Shown here: positions 14,680 through 23,511 of the stretch, piece by piece
Position numbering within the stretch: the first letter of the stretch is position 1
Layout of the letters: each line of letters opens with the position of its first letter
Virus record (IMG/VR): IMGVR_UViG_3300028734_000032
Location: 1 to 46,225 of that record
Reading direction: 5' to 3' (one strand)
From: a virus
DNA: 46,225 bases
Notes under the pieces: generated by a model
What the model saw: only the letters and a program-made list of their open reading frames with translations
What the model was told of the DNA's origin: nothing
Database searches by the model: none
Translations under genes and position numbers: made by a program

Positions 14680-16167
14680 ATGTCAACTCAAACTCCCTCC
14701 CGTTATCAGAAAGCCGTTTACACATACGTTCAAGTAGGTAAAGGCAATGCGGTCATAGACGCAGTCGCAGGTTCCGGAAAATCCACCACAATTGTAAACG
14801 CTTTAAAACTTATCCCATCTACTCAATCCGTGTTGTTCTTGGCTTTCAATAAAGCTATTGTTGAGGAACTGAAAATAAAAGTAGGTAATCTGCCAAATGT
14901 TGATGTACGTACCTTACATTCCCTTGGAGCTTCGGCAATAATGAAGACTTTCAAGTCACAAATTCAGGGCGACAAATATACTACTTATATCAATAACGCG
15001 GTTAAATACGGGGCAATTCGCCCAAATGTTTCCATATCGTTTGAAGCTCAAGGACAGTATCGTTCAAATATTGCCAAGCTTGCCGATCTCGGTCGTTCAA
15101 GCTTATGTAAGTCAGAATACCAATTGGCTGATTTAGCTGAAAAACATGATTTGGATATAGTGGATAACGAATGCGCAGCCGCAATGCAAGTTATATCCTG
15201 GGGCGAATCAGAAACCAACGTCATAGATTTTACCGACATGATTTATTTCCCCAACGTAAAGCAGTTACGCATGCCAAAGTTTGATTGGGTATTTATTGAC
15301 GAATGCCAAGATCTTAATTCGGCTCAACGCGAAATGTTTTTGCAATGCGTAAAACCAGTAACGGGAAGATTTATAGCGGTAGGCGACCCACGCCAAGCAA
15401 TTTACGGTTTTGCTGGAGCCGATGTTGAAAGCTTCAACCTACTTAAAAATACTCCGCACACCGCTAAAATGCCATTATCAATATGTTACCGCTGCGATTC
15501 ATCAATCATAGATTTAGCAAAAGGCATAGTACCACAGATATTAGCACGCGATAATGCTCCCGTTGGGATAGTAGACCGCGACGCTAAAACGGCAGATATA
15601 AAGGATGGCGATATGGTTCTTTGCCGAGTTACCGCTCCGCTTGTTAGTTTGTGTATGAAGTATATCAGCGAAGGCACAAAAGCATACGTTAAGGGTCGCG
15701 ATATTGGAACTAACCTTATCAACATGATAAAGAAAACAAACCGTAAACAGATAGCCGATGTTCAAGACGTTTTGAGCAAGGAGTTATCAAGAATCATTGG
15801 CAAGGTAATAGCTAAAACATCTTGCACTCAGGCTGAGGCTATGGAGTCGGATATGTACAAGAATTATTCAGACAAACTAAAGGTGATTGATATATTGTCG
15901 CAAGGGTTGACAACTGTCAATGAAGTTATTTCGCGCATTGAAACCATTTTCAAAGACGACAATAAAAACGGTATATGTTTGTCAACCATTCATAAATCCA
16001 AAGGGCTCGAATCTGATAAGGTGTTTATCATATGTGAAGATAAAATGTACTTGAAACATTGTATGAAAATTCCTTGGATGGCAGAACAAGAACGAAATCT
16101 GGTTTATGTGGCATATACGCGGGCAAAACATTATTTAGGATTTGTAACCGATTTTAAATGCGAATAG
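14680..16167 (+). CDS. UvrD/Rep-like superfamily 1 DNA helicase
   Basis: A 495-residue 3'-5' SF1 helicase. Seen: Walker A 'AVAGSGKSTTIV' (31-36 core), motif Ia 'LFLAFNKAIVEEL', motif II 'VFIDECQDLNSAQ', motif III 'FIAVGDPRQAIYGFAGA', motif IV 'LSICYRCDSSI', motif V 'CLSTIHKSKGLESDKVF' and motif VI 'RNLVYVAYTRAKHYLGFV'. The order and the YGFAGA and YVAYTRAK signatures are those of UvrD/Rep. It lacks large extra domains, as is usual for phage versions. The ATG at 14680 is chosen because the open frame upstream runs through the promoter. It probably unwinds DNA during phage replication or repair. Confidence 0.93.
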   Translation: MSTQTPSRYQKAVYTYVQVGKGNAVIDAVAGSGKSTTIVNALKLIPSTQSVLFLAFNKAIVEELKIKVGNLPNVDVRTLHSLGASAIMKTFKSQIQGDKYTTYINNAVKYGAIRPNVSISFEAQGQYRSNIAKLADLGRSSLCKSEYQLADLAEKHDLDIVDNECAAAMQVISWGESETNVIDFTDMIYFPNVKQLRMPKFDWVFIDECQDLNSAQREMFLQCVKPVTGRFIAVGDPRQAIYGFAGADVESFNLLKNTPHTAKMPLSICYRCDSSIIDLAKGIVPQILARDNAPVGIVDRDAKTADIKDGDMVLCRVTAPLVSLCMKYISEGTKAYVKGRDIGTNLINMIKKTNRKQIADVQDVLSKELSRIIGKVIAKTSCTQAEAMESDMYKNYSDKLKVIDILSQGLTTVNEVISRIETIFKDDNKNGICLSTIHKSKGLESDKVFIICEDKMYLKHCMKIPWMAEQERNLVYVAYTRAKHYLGFVTDFKCE

Positions 16168-16238
16168 TTAAATCTTGGCTCTAAGCGAAAAATAATCAAT
16201 AAAACATTAGGTAGTATTCAAATAAAGCGATATCTTTG
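16167..16238 (+). promoter_or_regulatory. promoter with upstream element, copy 2
   Basis: The block GTTAAATCTTGGCTC (16167-16181), AAAAATAAT, and AAATAAAGCGATATCTTTG (ending 16238) repeats copy 1 with one base missing. TATCTTTG at 16231-16238 is a perfect TAnnTTTG -7 element; the -33 position holds TAGG rather than TTTG. It overlaps the last base of the helicase stop and lies about 40 bases upstream of the next gene. A seven-codon frame (16270-16293) overlaps the real start. Confidence 0.7.
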
Positions 16239-16280
16239 TATCGTAATCCAAATAGTATTAATCCATAAAATGACAAATAA

Positions 16281-17057
16281 ATGGAAACTGTAAATCAAAT
16301 TGACCAAATTCAGAACAAATTACGCAAGCTCATCAAGCTTCAGGAAAGTGCAATCAAGGTGGGTAATGAAAACGAAGCGACAGCCGCAGCAGCCGCCATT
16401 CAACGTTTATTACTCAGTTATAATCTGTCAATCGATGAACTCGATTTGAAGGATAAACCAAAAGCTGGAGTTGAAGAAAACATGGACTCTTGGTACAAGT
16501 ATAAATTCATAGGCGGTGATTGGGAGTTTCGCTTGATGTACGTATGTTGCAAATGGAATTTTTGTAAGTGTTTTATTCACGGCGACCGCAAAGATAGGCG
16601 TATGTTGATTTTGGGTCTGCCTCAAAACATGGAAACTGTGAAATGGTTACACACCATGCTTTGCGAACGGTTCGTGGAATTAGGAAAGTTGAAATACAAA
16701 TTATATCAGGACACAATTGATTTCAAATTTAAGCCAATCGGTCTCGACACTTATTTACGTCATTATCTTGGCGGTTGTGTTTCCGGACTTGATGTCAAGT
16801 TTCAAGAAGAAGCAAATGCAGATAAATCCCAAGACGCCATTTTTGCAGGTAAGGTAACGGCTCTGGTTTTACGCAATGATGCGGCGATTGATGAGTTTGT
16901 GGCTACCAAATATAAAATGAATAAGGGGCGTCAAACCAACGTTAAGGTTAACAACATATTCATGCACGGAGTTAAAGACGGCAAGAATACAAGTATCAAT
17001 AAAGCGGTTAAAGAATCAAAGGACGACCAAATTAACAAAATAAAAATGCTCAAATGA
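16281..17057 (+). CDS. DUF2786-type protein
   Basis: A 258-residue protein. Its N-terminus (KLRKLIKLQESAIKVGNENEATAA, then QRLLLSYNLSIDEL) is the DUF2786 pattern (KI.kLLaLA.s...hEA.aA...aq.Lm.kY.i...el). The rest has paired cysteines (YVCCKWNFCKC), a segment 'GLPQNMETVKWLHTMLCERF', and a basic C-terminus. DUF2786 proteins are widespread in phages with unknown function. It has its own promoter copy and overlaps the nuclease gene by four bases. Confidence 0.75.
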   Translation: METVNQIDQIQNKLRKLIKLQESAIKVGNENEATAAAAAIQRLLLSYNLSIDELDLKDKPKAGVEENMDSWYKYKFIGGDWEFRLMYVCCKWNFCKCFIHGDRKDRRMLILGLPQNMETVKWLHTMLCERFVELGKLKYKLYQDTIDFKFKPIGLDTYLRHYLGGCVSGLDVKFQEEANADKSQDAIFAGKVTALVLRNDAAIDEFVATKYKMNKGRQTNVKVNNIFMHGVKDGKNTSINKAVKESKDDQINKIKMLK

Positions 17058-18034
17058 ATATACTATTTGACGGAAATTTCCTTTTTCACAAAGTTTATAA
17101 CGTATTTACAACTTATTACCGAGGGCAAGATATGTCCTCGGTTTTATCTGTTAAAGAAAACCAACAAGTTTTATTGCGAAAGTGCGTAATCGATATGTGC
17201 TTTACTCTCAACCGATTTAAGGACATTGACCGCGTTGCGTTCGTAATTGACAGCTCAAGTTGGCGTTATTCCTTATATGACGATTATAAGTACGCTCTGA
17301 CAAAGGTGCGCGACGACTTCTATAAGTTGTTTCTGCAAGTGTTGGATGAGTTCGAAGCGTTACTTCGCAAGAAGGGGTTAATCGTGAGCCGAGTTTGGGG
17401 AGCCGAAGGTGATGACCTTCTCTATGTTTGGAGTTTGTACTTCGGTTACATATTGGACGAAGAATTGGTAATCGTTACAGGCGATTCAGATATAACTCAA
17501 ATGTGCACTAAAAATGTATCTTGCTTTTGCAACGCTTCCAATCGGTTAATGATGACGTGCCTTCCGGAAAATATGAATAAATGGGAGCGGTACTTTGAAA
17601 TGAATTTACCTGTCAACGAAATTGACCCAATACAGGTTCTGTTAGGTAAGGTGATATTGGGAGACACTTCCGACAATATACCTAAACTTTTGAAGGGGTT
17701 CGGCAAGAAGGCGTTTGAAAAATTCGTAACATCAATCAAGCCATATCCTCAATTTGTACATGACAATCCAGACCTGATAAAAATGTCACAATGGTTAGCG
17801 GGGCGGTTCTCTGAATATGCTAAGTTAGACGAAAAGGTAGTTTTAGGACAGGTGTTATTCAATTTGAAAATGACATGGTTGAACCTTTCAGTCTACAACA
17901 ATACTGACTATCAAACGAAGAATGGGAAAAGCTTGTTAGAAAATATGTTGGATGATGTGAATAACCAAAAAGAAAACTACAACTATAATAAGGCATTCAC
18001 ATTAGAACAATTTTACGGTATGTTATTAAAATAA
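17054..18034 (+). CDS. FEN-type 5' nuclease / RNase H-like (PIN fold)
   Basis: A 326-residue 5'-nuclease related to T4 RNase H and polymerase 5'-exonucleases. Metal ligands are visible in order: Asp6 (ILFDGNFLFHK), Asp66 (FVIDSSSWR), Glu118, Asp120 and Asp121 (GAEGDDLLYV), Asp144 and Asp146 (VTGDSDITQM), and Asp204 and Asp207 (LGDTSDNIPKLLKGFGKKA), the last being the start of the H3TH DNA-binding element. Such enzymes remove RNA primers and flaps from lagging-strand fragments. It follows DUF2786 with a four-base overlap, and the helicase lies just upstream, consistent with a replication unit. Confidence 0.92.
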   Translation: MNILFDGNFLFHKVYNVFTTYYRGQDMSSVLSVKENQQVLLRKCVIDMCFTLNRFKDIDRVAFVIDSSSWRYSLYDDYKYALTKVRDDFYKLFLQVLDEFEALLRKKGLIVSRVWGAEGDDLLYVWSLYFGYILDEELVIVTGDSDITQMCTKNVSCFCNASNRLMMTCLPENMNKWERYFEMNLPVNEIDPIQVLLGKVILGDTSDNIPKLLKGFGKKAFEKFVTSIKPYPQFVHDNPDLIKMSQWLAGRFSEYAKLDEKVVLGQVLFNLKMTWLNLSVYNNTDYQTKNGKSLLENMLDDVNNQKENYNYNKAFTLEQFYGMLLK

Positions 18035-18036
18035 TT

Positions 18037-19017
18037 ATGAGCATAAACGACGACATTAGAAGGGCGCAAAACGACCGCAAGATGAATATCTTGAAGGGGT
18101 TCGTGGTTTCAAGTTCAGACCGCATCGAAAAGGCTGAAGAAACCGACATTGAAAAAGGTCATAATGTGGGAGACGCTCACCCCAACGGTAAATGGGTTTG
18201 GACTCAACTTCCATCAGGTAAGTACGATTGGCGAAATGCAGCTAAGACGGGTTCAAAACCCGCTGCTAATGCAGACCCAAACAAACCTTATGTTCATATG
18301 CCTGATAACAAGACACACTCAGCGGGGAAACAAGACGACAGCGATGATAGAAACGGAGACGACCCGTCTTCAAAACAATATCATGATAAGGCTATCGGAG
18401 GCAAGCCAGCTCAAGCTTCGGATAAAGAAGAAATTGAATATACAGGGTTGAGAGTTGACATAGCTAATTATAGAAAAAAATATCCTGTCAATGCTCCTGA
18501 CTTTGCAACCAAAAACCCAGTTGCCGCTAAAAAATATGAATCAATGAAAAAGCGGGAAGCCGAGATATTATCGCATCGCACTACAACAAAACCAACCCCA
18601 AAAACGGATACGGACGTTATCAAGAAGCAACCAACAAAAGAAGCCGATAAACCTAAATCAGACGACCCATTTACCAAAGAAGAATTAAAACTCATAAATG
18701 ACCACTACAGTAAACAAAACGATAACAATTATCAATTTTATACTGAGAAAGTAGGCAAGGGTATAGTTGCCTTGGGCGTGTCTTATGATTCAAAAAGAGG
18801 AACTGTAGCGGATGCAACTCGCAAGGCAGCCGCAAAAGCTTTAATTTCTCCGCCAAAAGGATTTTGGGTAGACACAACCTCTGTGTGGAATCCATTCGGA
18901 GGAGGGTTTACAAGTTTTTCTGATTTGATGAAGAAAGGAAAATCGGACGGCGATTGGGATGATTACGAAGATAACGAATATTCAGGTTCAGTATCATATA
19001 GAATAAAACGCAGATAA
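18037..19017 (+). CDS. putative packaged effector: leader, cleavage motifs, GD-HP/DWR module
   Basis: A 326-residue protein in three parts. Residues 1-22 are the shared leader (NDDIRRAQNDRKMNILKGF). Residues 30-33 (IEKA) and 38-41 (IEKG) are the putative protease sites. Residues 42-66 are the GD-HP/DWR module (HNVGDAHPNGKWVW, then SGKYDWRN), nearly identical to that in the metallopeptidase at 27438. A Pro/Lys/Thr-rich linker (67-215) leads to a C-terminal domain (about 216-326; 'HYSKQNDNNYQFYTEK', 'ATRKAAAKALISPPKGFWVD') of no known family. It lies between replication genes and portal. The inferred role is a protein packaged in the capsid and ejected. Confidence 0.6.
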   Translation: MSINDDIRRAQNDRKMNILKGFVVSSSDRIEKAEETDIEKGHNVGDAHPNGKWVWTQLPSGKYDWRNAAKTGSKPAANADPNKPYVHMPDNKTHSAGKQDDSDDRNGDDPSSKQYHDKAIGGKPAQASDKEEIEYTGLRVDIANYRKKYPVNAPDFATKNPVAAKKYESMKKREAEILSHRTTTKPTPKTDTDVIKKQPTKEADKPKSDDPFTKEELKLINDHYSKQNDNNYQFYTEKVGKGIVALGVSYDSKRGTVADATRKAAAKALISPPKGFWVDTTSVWNPFGGGFTSFSDLMKKGKSDGDWDDYEDNEYSGSVSYRIKRR

Positions 19018-19028
19018 AACATAAAACC

Positions 19029-19790
19029 ATGAACGTAGGAGACGAAATAAGAAAAGCGCAACAAGCGCGGCGGTTACATATCGCCAACGGTTTTACAAAT
19101 TCAGACCAGCTGAAAGCTGATGACGCTGAATCTAATTTAGCAAAATCCGCTGAGGTTGACATTGAAAAAGCAGTTGACGACGTGGACGAAGCCGAAATTG
19201 AAAAGGCGGTTGAGGTTGTCGAAGAAGTCGACGAAAACCCTTTTGAAAAGGCAGTCAGCGAAGATGATACTCAAGGTGCACCCGTTGACGACGTAGAGAA
19301 GTCGGATATTCTGTATGCAATGAACGACGGTGGTATAAAGTTCAGTAAAACTGGCAAGGAAATAAAAGATCAGATTAATACGGGGGTTTTACCCGCTTTA
19401 AATGCCGACCTTGCCGTTCAAACCGCCGCTGCTAATACTTTACTTGAAGATTGCGGAGCAGCTCCTACCAAAGACGTATCGCCTTGGTGGACACAAGACA
19501 TGAAACTGTCAGTTCCCTTCAAGGTGTACGATTGGGAAGACACGAATTTAAAAGAAAATTGCGGCGCTGTGGCTGAAAGCCTATCGGTAACCGACGCACA
19601 GTCAAAACCAAATTGTTGCCCTGCCTCAAAAGCTGAAGCTGATACGCGCAGAAAATACAACGACACGGTTTCAAAGATTTGTAATATCATGACTGATATT
19701 AAGGCTTGCGAATTGCTTCAAGAAATAAAAGATACTTCAAGTTACGAGTTGTCACCAAGACAGGTTATTGCATTTGGGTTTGGAAAATAA
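19029..19790 (+). CDS. putative internal head protein with leader and repeated EKA sites
   Basis: A 253-residue protein. Residues 1-22 match the shared leader (VGDEIRKAQQARRLHIANGF). Four putative sites follow within 40 residues: LAKS 37-40, IEKA 45-48, IEKA 57-60 and FEKA 72-75, in a very acidic stretch, as expected of a sacrificial propeptide. The remaining domain (about 85-253) has seven cysteines (LLEDCGAA, NCGAVAES, PNCCPAS, SKICN, KACELL) and looks helical at its C-terminus. It lacks the DWR module. No function is recognised; a processed core or ejection protein is inferred. A terminator follows. Confidence 0.55.
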   Translation: MNVGDEIRKAQQARRLHIANGFTNSDQLKADDAESNLAKSAEVDIEKAVDDVDEAEIEKAVEVVEEVDENPFEKAVSEDDTQGAPVDDVEKSDILYAMNDGGIKFSKTGKEIKDQINTGVLPALNADLAVQTAAANTLLEDCGAAPTKDVSPWWTQDMKLSVPFKVYDWEDTNLKENCGAVAESLSVTDAQSKPNCCPASKAEADTRRKYNDTVSKICNIMTDIKACELLQEIKDTSSYELSPRQVIAFGFGK

Positions 19791-19834
19791 TTTCATAGGG
19801 TGATTTGGTTAAATTTAAGATTTGTCAATTGAGA

Positions 19835-19866
19835 GAGAGCGGGCTGTGAAGTTCGCTCTTCTTTTT
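19835..19866 (+). terminator. rho-independent terminator
   Basis: AGAGCG (19836-19841) pairs with CGCTCT (19854-19859), extended by a G-T pair at 19835/19860, followed by CTTTTT. It ends the unit containing the two leader proteins. The 113-base gap to 19904 holds nothing else recognised. Confidence 0.7.
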
Positions 19867-19903
19867 AGTTCAAAGTTTTATAAAATAAAAAGAGTCATAT
19901 AGC

Positions 19904-20209
19904 ATGGAGTCAATTCACGGGTATTTTAAGGAGGGCGATATTGTAAAGAATGAAAGCGTATGGGGCGATATATTATTCGTCATACACGGTTTTCACGGTA
20001 ACAAATATCAACCTGAGTTTTCAGTTCATTTTGCAAACAAACCAATCTGCATAAAAAACACTTGTAATTTTACATTGTCCGATACTAAATTAATTAATTC
20101 TTATAGAAGACCATTTATTAAGTTGAAGAAAGAAGTAATAATAAAACTTCTTTCCAAAGGCAATATCGAAGCAAAAAGAGAATTAATAATTAGGTCAAGA
20201 AAAAATTAA
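19904..20209 (+). CDS. hypothetical protein
   Basis: A 101-residue basic protein. A beta-rich first half (GYFKEGDIVKNESVWGDILF) recalls small SH3-like or 'KOW-like' phage domains and is followed by a Lys/Arg-rich helical C-terminus. No family is assigned. It precedes the hypermodification-type gene by seven bases. Confidence 0.5.
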   Translation: MESIHGYFKEGDIVKNESVWGDILFVIHGFHGNKYQPEFSVHFANKPICIKNTCNFTLSDTKLINSYRRPFIKLKKEVIIKLLSKGNIEAKRELIIRSRKN

Positions 20210-20216
20210 ATAGCGT

Positions 20217-21227
20217 ATGTTTGAAAGAAATAGTTGGCATAGTTCTTTGCCTGAAGAAGATTTGGAAGTTTATAGACCAAATCTGGAATTGTTTTTCAAT
20301 GTAATGTTTGAGCGCCAAAATGTATGGAAGAAACGTTTTATAGACAAGACTCCCGCGCCATGGACTAAAAATAAGATACTATCTGAATCAAAGTTTACAA
20401 ACGTTTATCGTGAGTTGGATAAAAATTCACAATGGCAAATCAAGAATATTATTCTGGATGATAGTTTATCGCTCCGGAACCTGATATGGAAGATAATGTT
20501 CTTTCGCTATTTTAACAATCCCAATACTTTTGAATATGCGGTAATGACTCGCGGCTGGAAGGCGGGTATCCAGAATTGGGAAGATTTTGATGAAGATGAT
20601 TTTGCTGAAGTAATACAAGAAGTAAGAGATTGCAACGCCAACCCTTTCACCAACGCTTATCTAATAAATTCACAAGCCTCACCTCACCACACCCGCGATT
20701 ATTGTTATACTCGAGTTGTAATCCCAACGCTTCATAAAAATATCAACAACATAGTAAAGACAGTTTTGACCGCTAAAACTCCGGAAGATATAATTAAACA
20801 TTTGAAGTCATATCCTGGGGTTGCTGATTTCATAGCGCACGAATTTTATCAAGATTTTACTTACATCTTTCGCTACACAAATCGAAGGTTCATGAAGTTC
20901 ACTCAAGACGATTACACCAATGTCGGTCCTGGCGCTAGCGTGGGGATACGGTTAATTTTCCCTAACTTAAAAGGGAAGGCTCAAAAAATAGGAATCTATA
21001 TGCTTAGAGATTTAGCTGAAGTTGAGCTGAAGAGGTTCGGTTCGATGCCTTACCTCTATTGGAATAAAGATAAAGGTAAATACTACACAGACAAGGAATG
21101 CAATATCACATTGCATCAGATAGAGATGTGGCTATGTGAATTTCAAAAGTATTGGAAAATGACAATTGGAGAAGGCAAACAAAGGTCTAAATTTGTACCA
21201 CAATCAACGGGCGTAATCGGTAAATGA
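20217..21227 (+). CDS. thymine-hypermodification-type protein (aGPT-PPlase / hmdU kinase helical domain)
   Basis: A 336-residue protein resembling the family described as alpha-glutamyl/putrescinyl-thymine pyrophosphorylases and the helical domain of 5-hydroxymethyl-dU DNA kinases. Matching elements are 'ERQNVWKKR' (32-40), 'PWT' (48-50), 'KFTNVYRELDK' (59-69), a helix-hairpin-helix-like 'YPGVADFIAHEFYQDFTY' (199-216) and 'VGPGASVGIRLIFP' (236-249). Members act on 5-hmU in phage DNA, displacing or installing the phosphate that leads to hypermodified thymines. No P-loop kinase domain is attached, so it fits the pyrophosphorylase-like branch. It suggests that the phage carries non-canonical DNA bases. 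Confidence 0.75.
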   Translation: MFERNSWHSSLPEEDLEVYRPNLELFFNVMFERQNVWKKRFIDKTPAPWTKNKILSESKFTNVYRELDKNSQWQIKNIILDDSLSLRNLIWKIMFFRYFNNPNTFEYAVMTRGWKAGIQNWEDFDEDDFAEVIQEVRDCNANPFTNAYLINSQASPHHTRDYCYTRVVIPTLHKNINNIVKTVLTAKTPEDIIKHLKSYPGVADFIAHEFYQDFTYIFRYTNRRFMKFTQDDYTNVGPGASVGIRLIFPNLKGKAQKIGIYMLRDLAEVELKRFGSMPYLYWNKDKGKYYTDKECNITLHQIEMWLCEFQKYWKMTIGEGKQRSKFVPQSTGVIGK

Positions 21228-21228
21228 C

Positions 21229-21543
21229 ATGAAGTGGAACGATTATAAAACTATTAATTTAGATATAGACTTGCAGTTGTTAGCAGGAGAAATGGATACG
21301 CAAGTTAAAGACTTGGTATTTCTTTCAGATTTTAGCGCTATGACCATTGAAGACATTGAAGAGTTTGACTCTATTTGGGAAAAACTAAAAGAATTTGAGT
21401 CTTTCAGTAGCTTTGATGATGATACCGAATTATACGATATTGAGGATGCGGTGTTGGCTACTCACGAAACATTGACTGACAAATATGTAATTTGTGAAAA
21501 TAAAGATCTTCGCAAAATTAAAATTGGTTTAGCAGTTATATAG
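21229..21543 (+). CDS. acidic hypothetical protein
   Basis: A 104-residue, strongly acidic, helical protein (TIEDIEEFDSIWEKLKEFESF, SFDDDTELYDIEDAVLATHE). It begins one base after the preceding stop and lies 27 bases upstream of the portal. No family is recognised. Confidence 0.5.
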   Translation: MKWNDYKTINLDIDLQLLAGEMDTQVKDLVFLSDFSAMTIEDIEEFDSIWEKLKEFESFSSFDDDTELYDIEDAVLATHETLTDKYVICENKDLRKIKIGLAVI

Positions 21544-21570
21544 ATAATGAAACTAAATTTAATTATCTAA

Positions 21571-23268
21571 ATGGCTGGCAAATTAGCGACACAAATTGAA
21601 GCGATAGAAAAGGCGGAACAGCTTTTACACTATAAAAAACTGAGGACGCTCGAAAAGGCGTTAAAGTCAGACCATCCAGACGACATGATAAAGGCGGCTA
21701 ATTCATTAGCGTCTATACAACCTAAACAACCCGATGATTCAAAATCCTTCTTTGTAGACCCTCTCGAATTTCAAAGCTCGTTAGGATTCAAGGATAAACC
21801 GTTTTCGCTATCTTACACCACGCTGAAACGGATGTCAAAAGCTCCCATTATAAACGCCATAATAAAAACTCGTAAGAATCAAATTGCTGATTTTGCCGAG
21901 CCTCAATCCGACAAGTATTCAACGGGATTCGTAATTCGCAAGAAACCGAAGTTTGGGGTTAATTCTAAAATGGATGATAAGGACAAAAGGATAGCTAATG
22001 CGATAACTGACTTTATTCTAAATTGCGGGGAAGTTAATTCTTGGGAACACGATGACTTTGATACGTTCATACGAAAATCTGTCGATGATTCATTAGTTTA
22101 CGACCAGATGACTTTTGAGTGCATCCGTAACCGAAGGGGGAAACTTACTCAATTTATGGCGACGGACGCTTCATCTTTCAGAATGGCTGAGTCTTACTTC
22201 GACAATAATTCAACAAACGTTTTCTTTAAAAGGAATACTGCCTTTACGAATCAAGACCGTATGCTAGGGCAGATGGTAAAGGGTTATAAACCGTCGTACG
22301 TACAAATATATCAAAACGCAGTAGTAAGCGAATTTTTGCCTTGGGAAATGTGTTTCGGTGTACGTAATCCTTCGTCTAGTATTTACGCAAACGGGTATGG
22401 CACTTCAGAACTTGAAGAATTGATAAATGTAGTTACTTCCATGTTGTGGGGAGATGAGTATAATCGTAGGTTCTTTTCACAAGGTTCGGCTCCTAAAGGG
22501 TTGTTGCGTGTTAAGGGTAATGTCAACGAAGCGTCTCTTCAACAATTTAAGCAACAATGGCAATCTATGATTACGGGCGTTATGCAAAGCTGGAAGACTC
22601 CTGTGGTAGAAGGCGACATAGACTGGATTGACTTGCAGAAGAACAATCGGGATATGGAATATACGGCTTGGATTGAATACTTAATAAAACTCGCATGTGC
22701 CATTTATTCTATTGACCCAACTGAAATAGGGTGGGACATATCAAAATCGGGTGGCGGAGGAATGTTTGAAGGAAGTCAAGCTGAACGTCTCAAAAATTCT
22801 AAGGATAAGGGGTTATATCCGCTGTTGAAATTTCTTCAACGTAAAATAAACAAATACATTGTAGAACAAGTAAATCCCGAATTTGAGTTCCAATTCGTAG
22901 GGTTAAATGGAATGACCATTTCAGAAGAGGTTGATTTGGACGTGAAGAAGCTTGGAAGTTTCATGAAGATTAATGAAATCCGCGAGAAATGGGAACTTGA
23001 ACCAATTGGCGAAGAAGGTGAAATAATCGAAAACGCAGTTTATATTTCGGCTAAGACACAAGCCGCTCAGGCTACACAGCAAGCAAATATGAATGGAGCT
23101 GGAGAAGATACTTATAACCCATTTGACGAAGCTGTTGTTGACGAGGACGCTTCAGGTAGCGAATACGACAACGACGACGAGGATTCAGAAAAAGCAGAAG
23201 ACAATTCATTTATAAAAGCATTTGACAATTTTTTAAAACAAGAAGAAGATGGAAGTACAAAAAACTAA
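21571..23268 (+). CDS. portal protein
   Basis: A 565-residue portal, the dodecameric ring at the DNA-entry vertex. The core is recognisable: 'LKRMSKAPIINAIIKTRKNQIADF', 'LPWEMCFGVRNPSSSIYANGYGTSELEELINVV', 'APKGLLRVKG', 'IDWIDLQKNNRDMEYTAWIEYLIKLACAIYSIDPTEIGWD' and the C-terminal crown. Both ends carry the putative processing tetrapeptide: IEKA 12-15, LEKA 27-30 and MIKA 39-42 at the N-terminus, and SEKA and FIKA in the acidic last 30 residues. This suggests trimming by the prohead protease. It overlaps the next gene by 20 bases. Confidence 0.92.
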   Translation: MAGKLATQIEAIEKAEQLLHYKKLRTLEKALKSDHPDDMIKAANSLASIQPKQPDDSKSFFVDPLEFQSSLGFKDKPFSLSYTTLKRMSKAPIINAIIKTRKNQIADFAEPQSDKYSTGFVIRKKPKFGVNSKMDDKDKRIANAITDFILNCGEVNSWEHDDFDTFIRKSVDDSLVYDQMTFECIRNRRGKLTQFMATDASSFRMAESYFDNNSTNVFFKRNTAFTNQDRMLGQMVKGYKPSYVQIYQNAVVSEFLPWEMCFGVRNPSSSIYANGYGTSELEELINVVTSMLWGDEYNRRFFSQGSAPKGLLRVKGNVNEASLQQFKQQWQSMITGVMQSWKTPVVEGDIDWIDLQKNNRDMEYTAWIEYLIKLACAIYSIDPTEIGWDISKSGGGGMFEGSQAERLKNSKDKGLYPLLKFLQRKINKYIVEQVNPEFEFQFVGLNGMTISEEVDLDVKKLGSFMKINEIREKWELEPIGEEGEIIENAVYISAKTQAAQATQQANMNGAGEDTYNPFDEAVVDEDASGSEYDNDDEDSEKAEDNSFIKAFDNFLKQEEDGSTKN

Positions 23269-23500
23269 CGCACCAATAGTACAACTTTTGAGCGATACCA
23301 TGCCAGAACCTATCGTAGATGTTCAAGTGGGCGGTACTTATAAAGGGTATGCACCTCTAGGGACAGACCCATCTCGAGCAGGTTGGAGGATATCAAAAAC
23401 TACCGTTACTGGAACTGTGACGATCGTTGAATATGCGCAATCAACAATGGATTTTATTTCGGTTTGGAATGACAGATCCGATTACGTTTACACTCGCTAA
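23249..23500 (+). CDS. small structural-type protein
   Basis: An 83-residue beta-rich protein starting inside the portal's 3' end (20-base overlap). 'GGTYKGYAPLGTDPSRAGWRISKTTVTGTVTIVEYA' resembles the small domains placed before phage fibre genes, and the gene is 11 bases upstream of the large fibre-like gene. Likely a virion accessory protein; not proven. Confidence 0.45.
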   Translation: MEVQKTNAPIVQLLSDTMPEPIVDVQVGGTYKGYAPLGTDPSRAGWRISKTTVTGTVTIVEYAQSTMDFISVWNDRSDYVYTR

Positions 23501-23511
23501 AAATAAAAATC

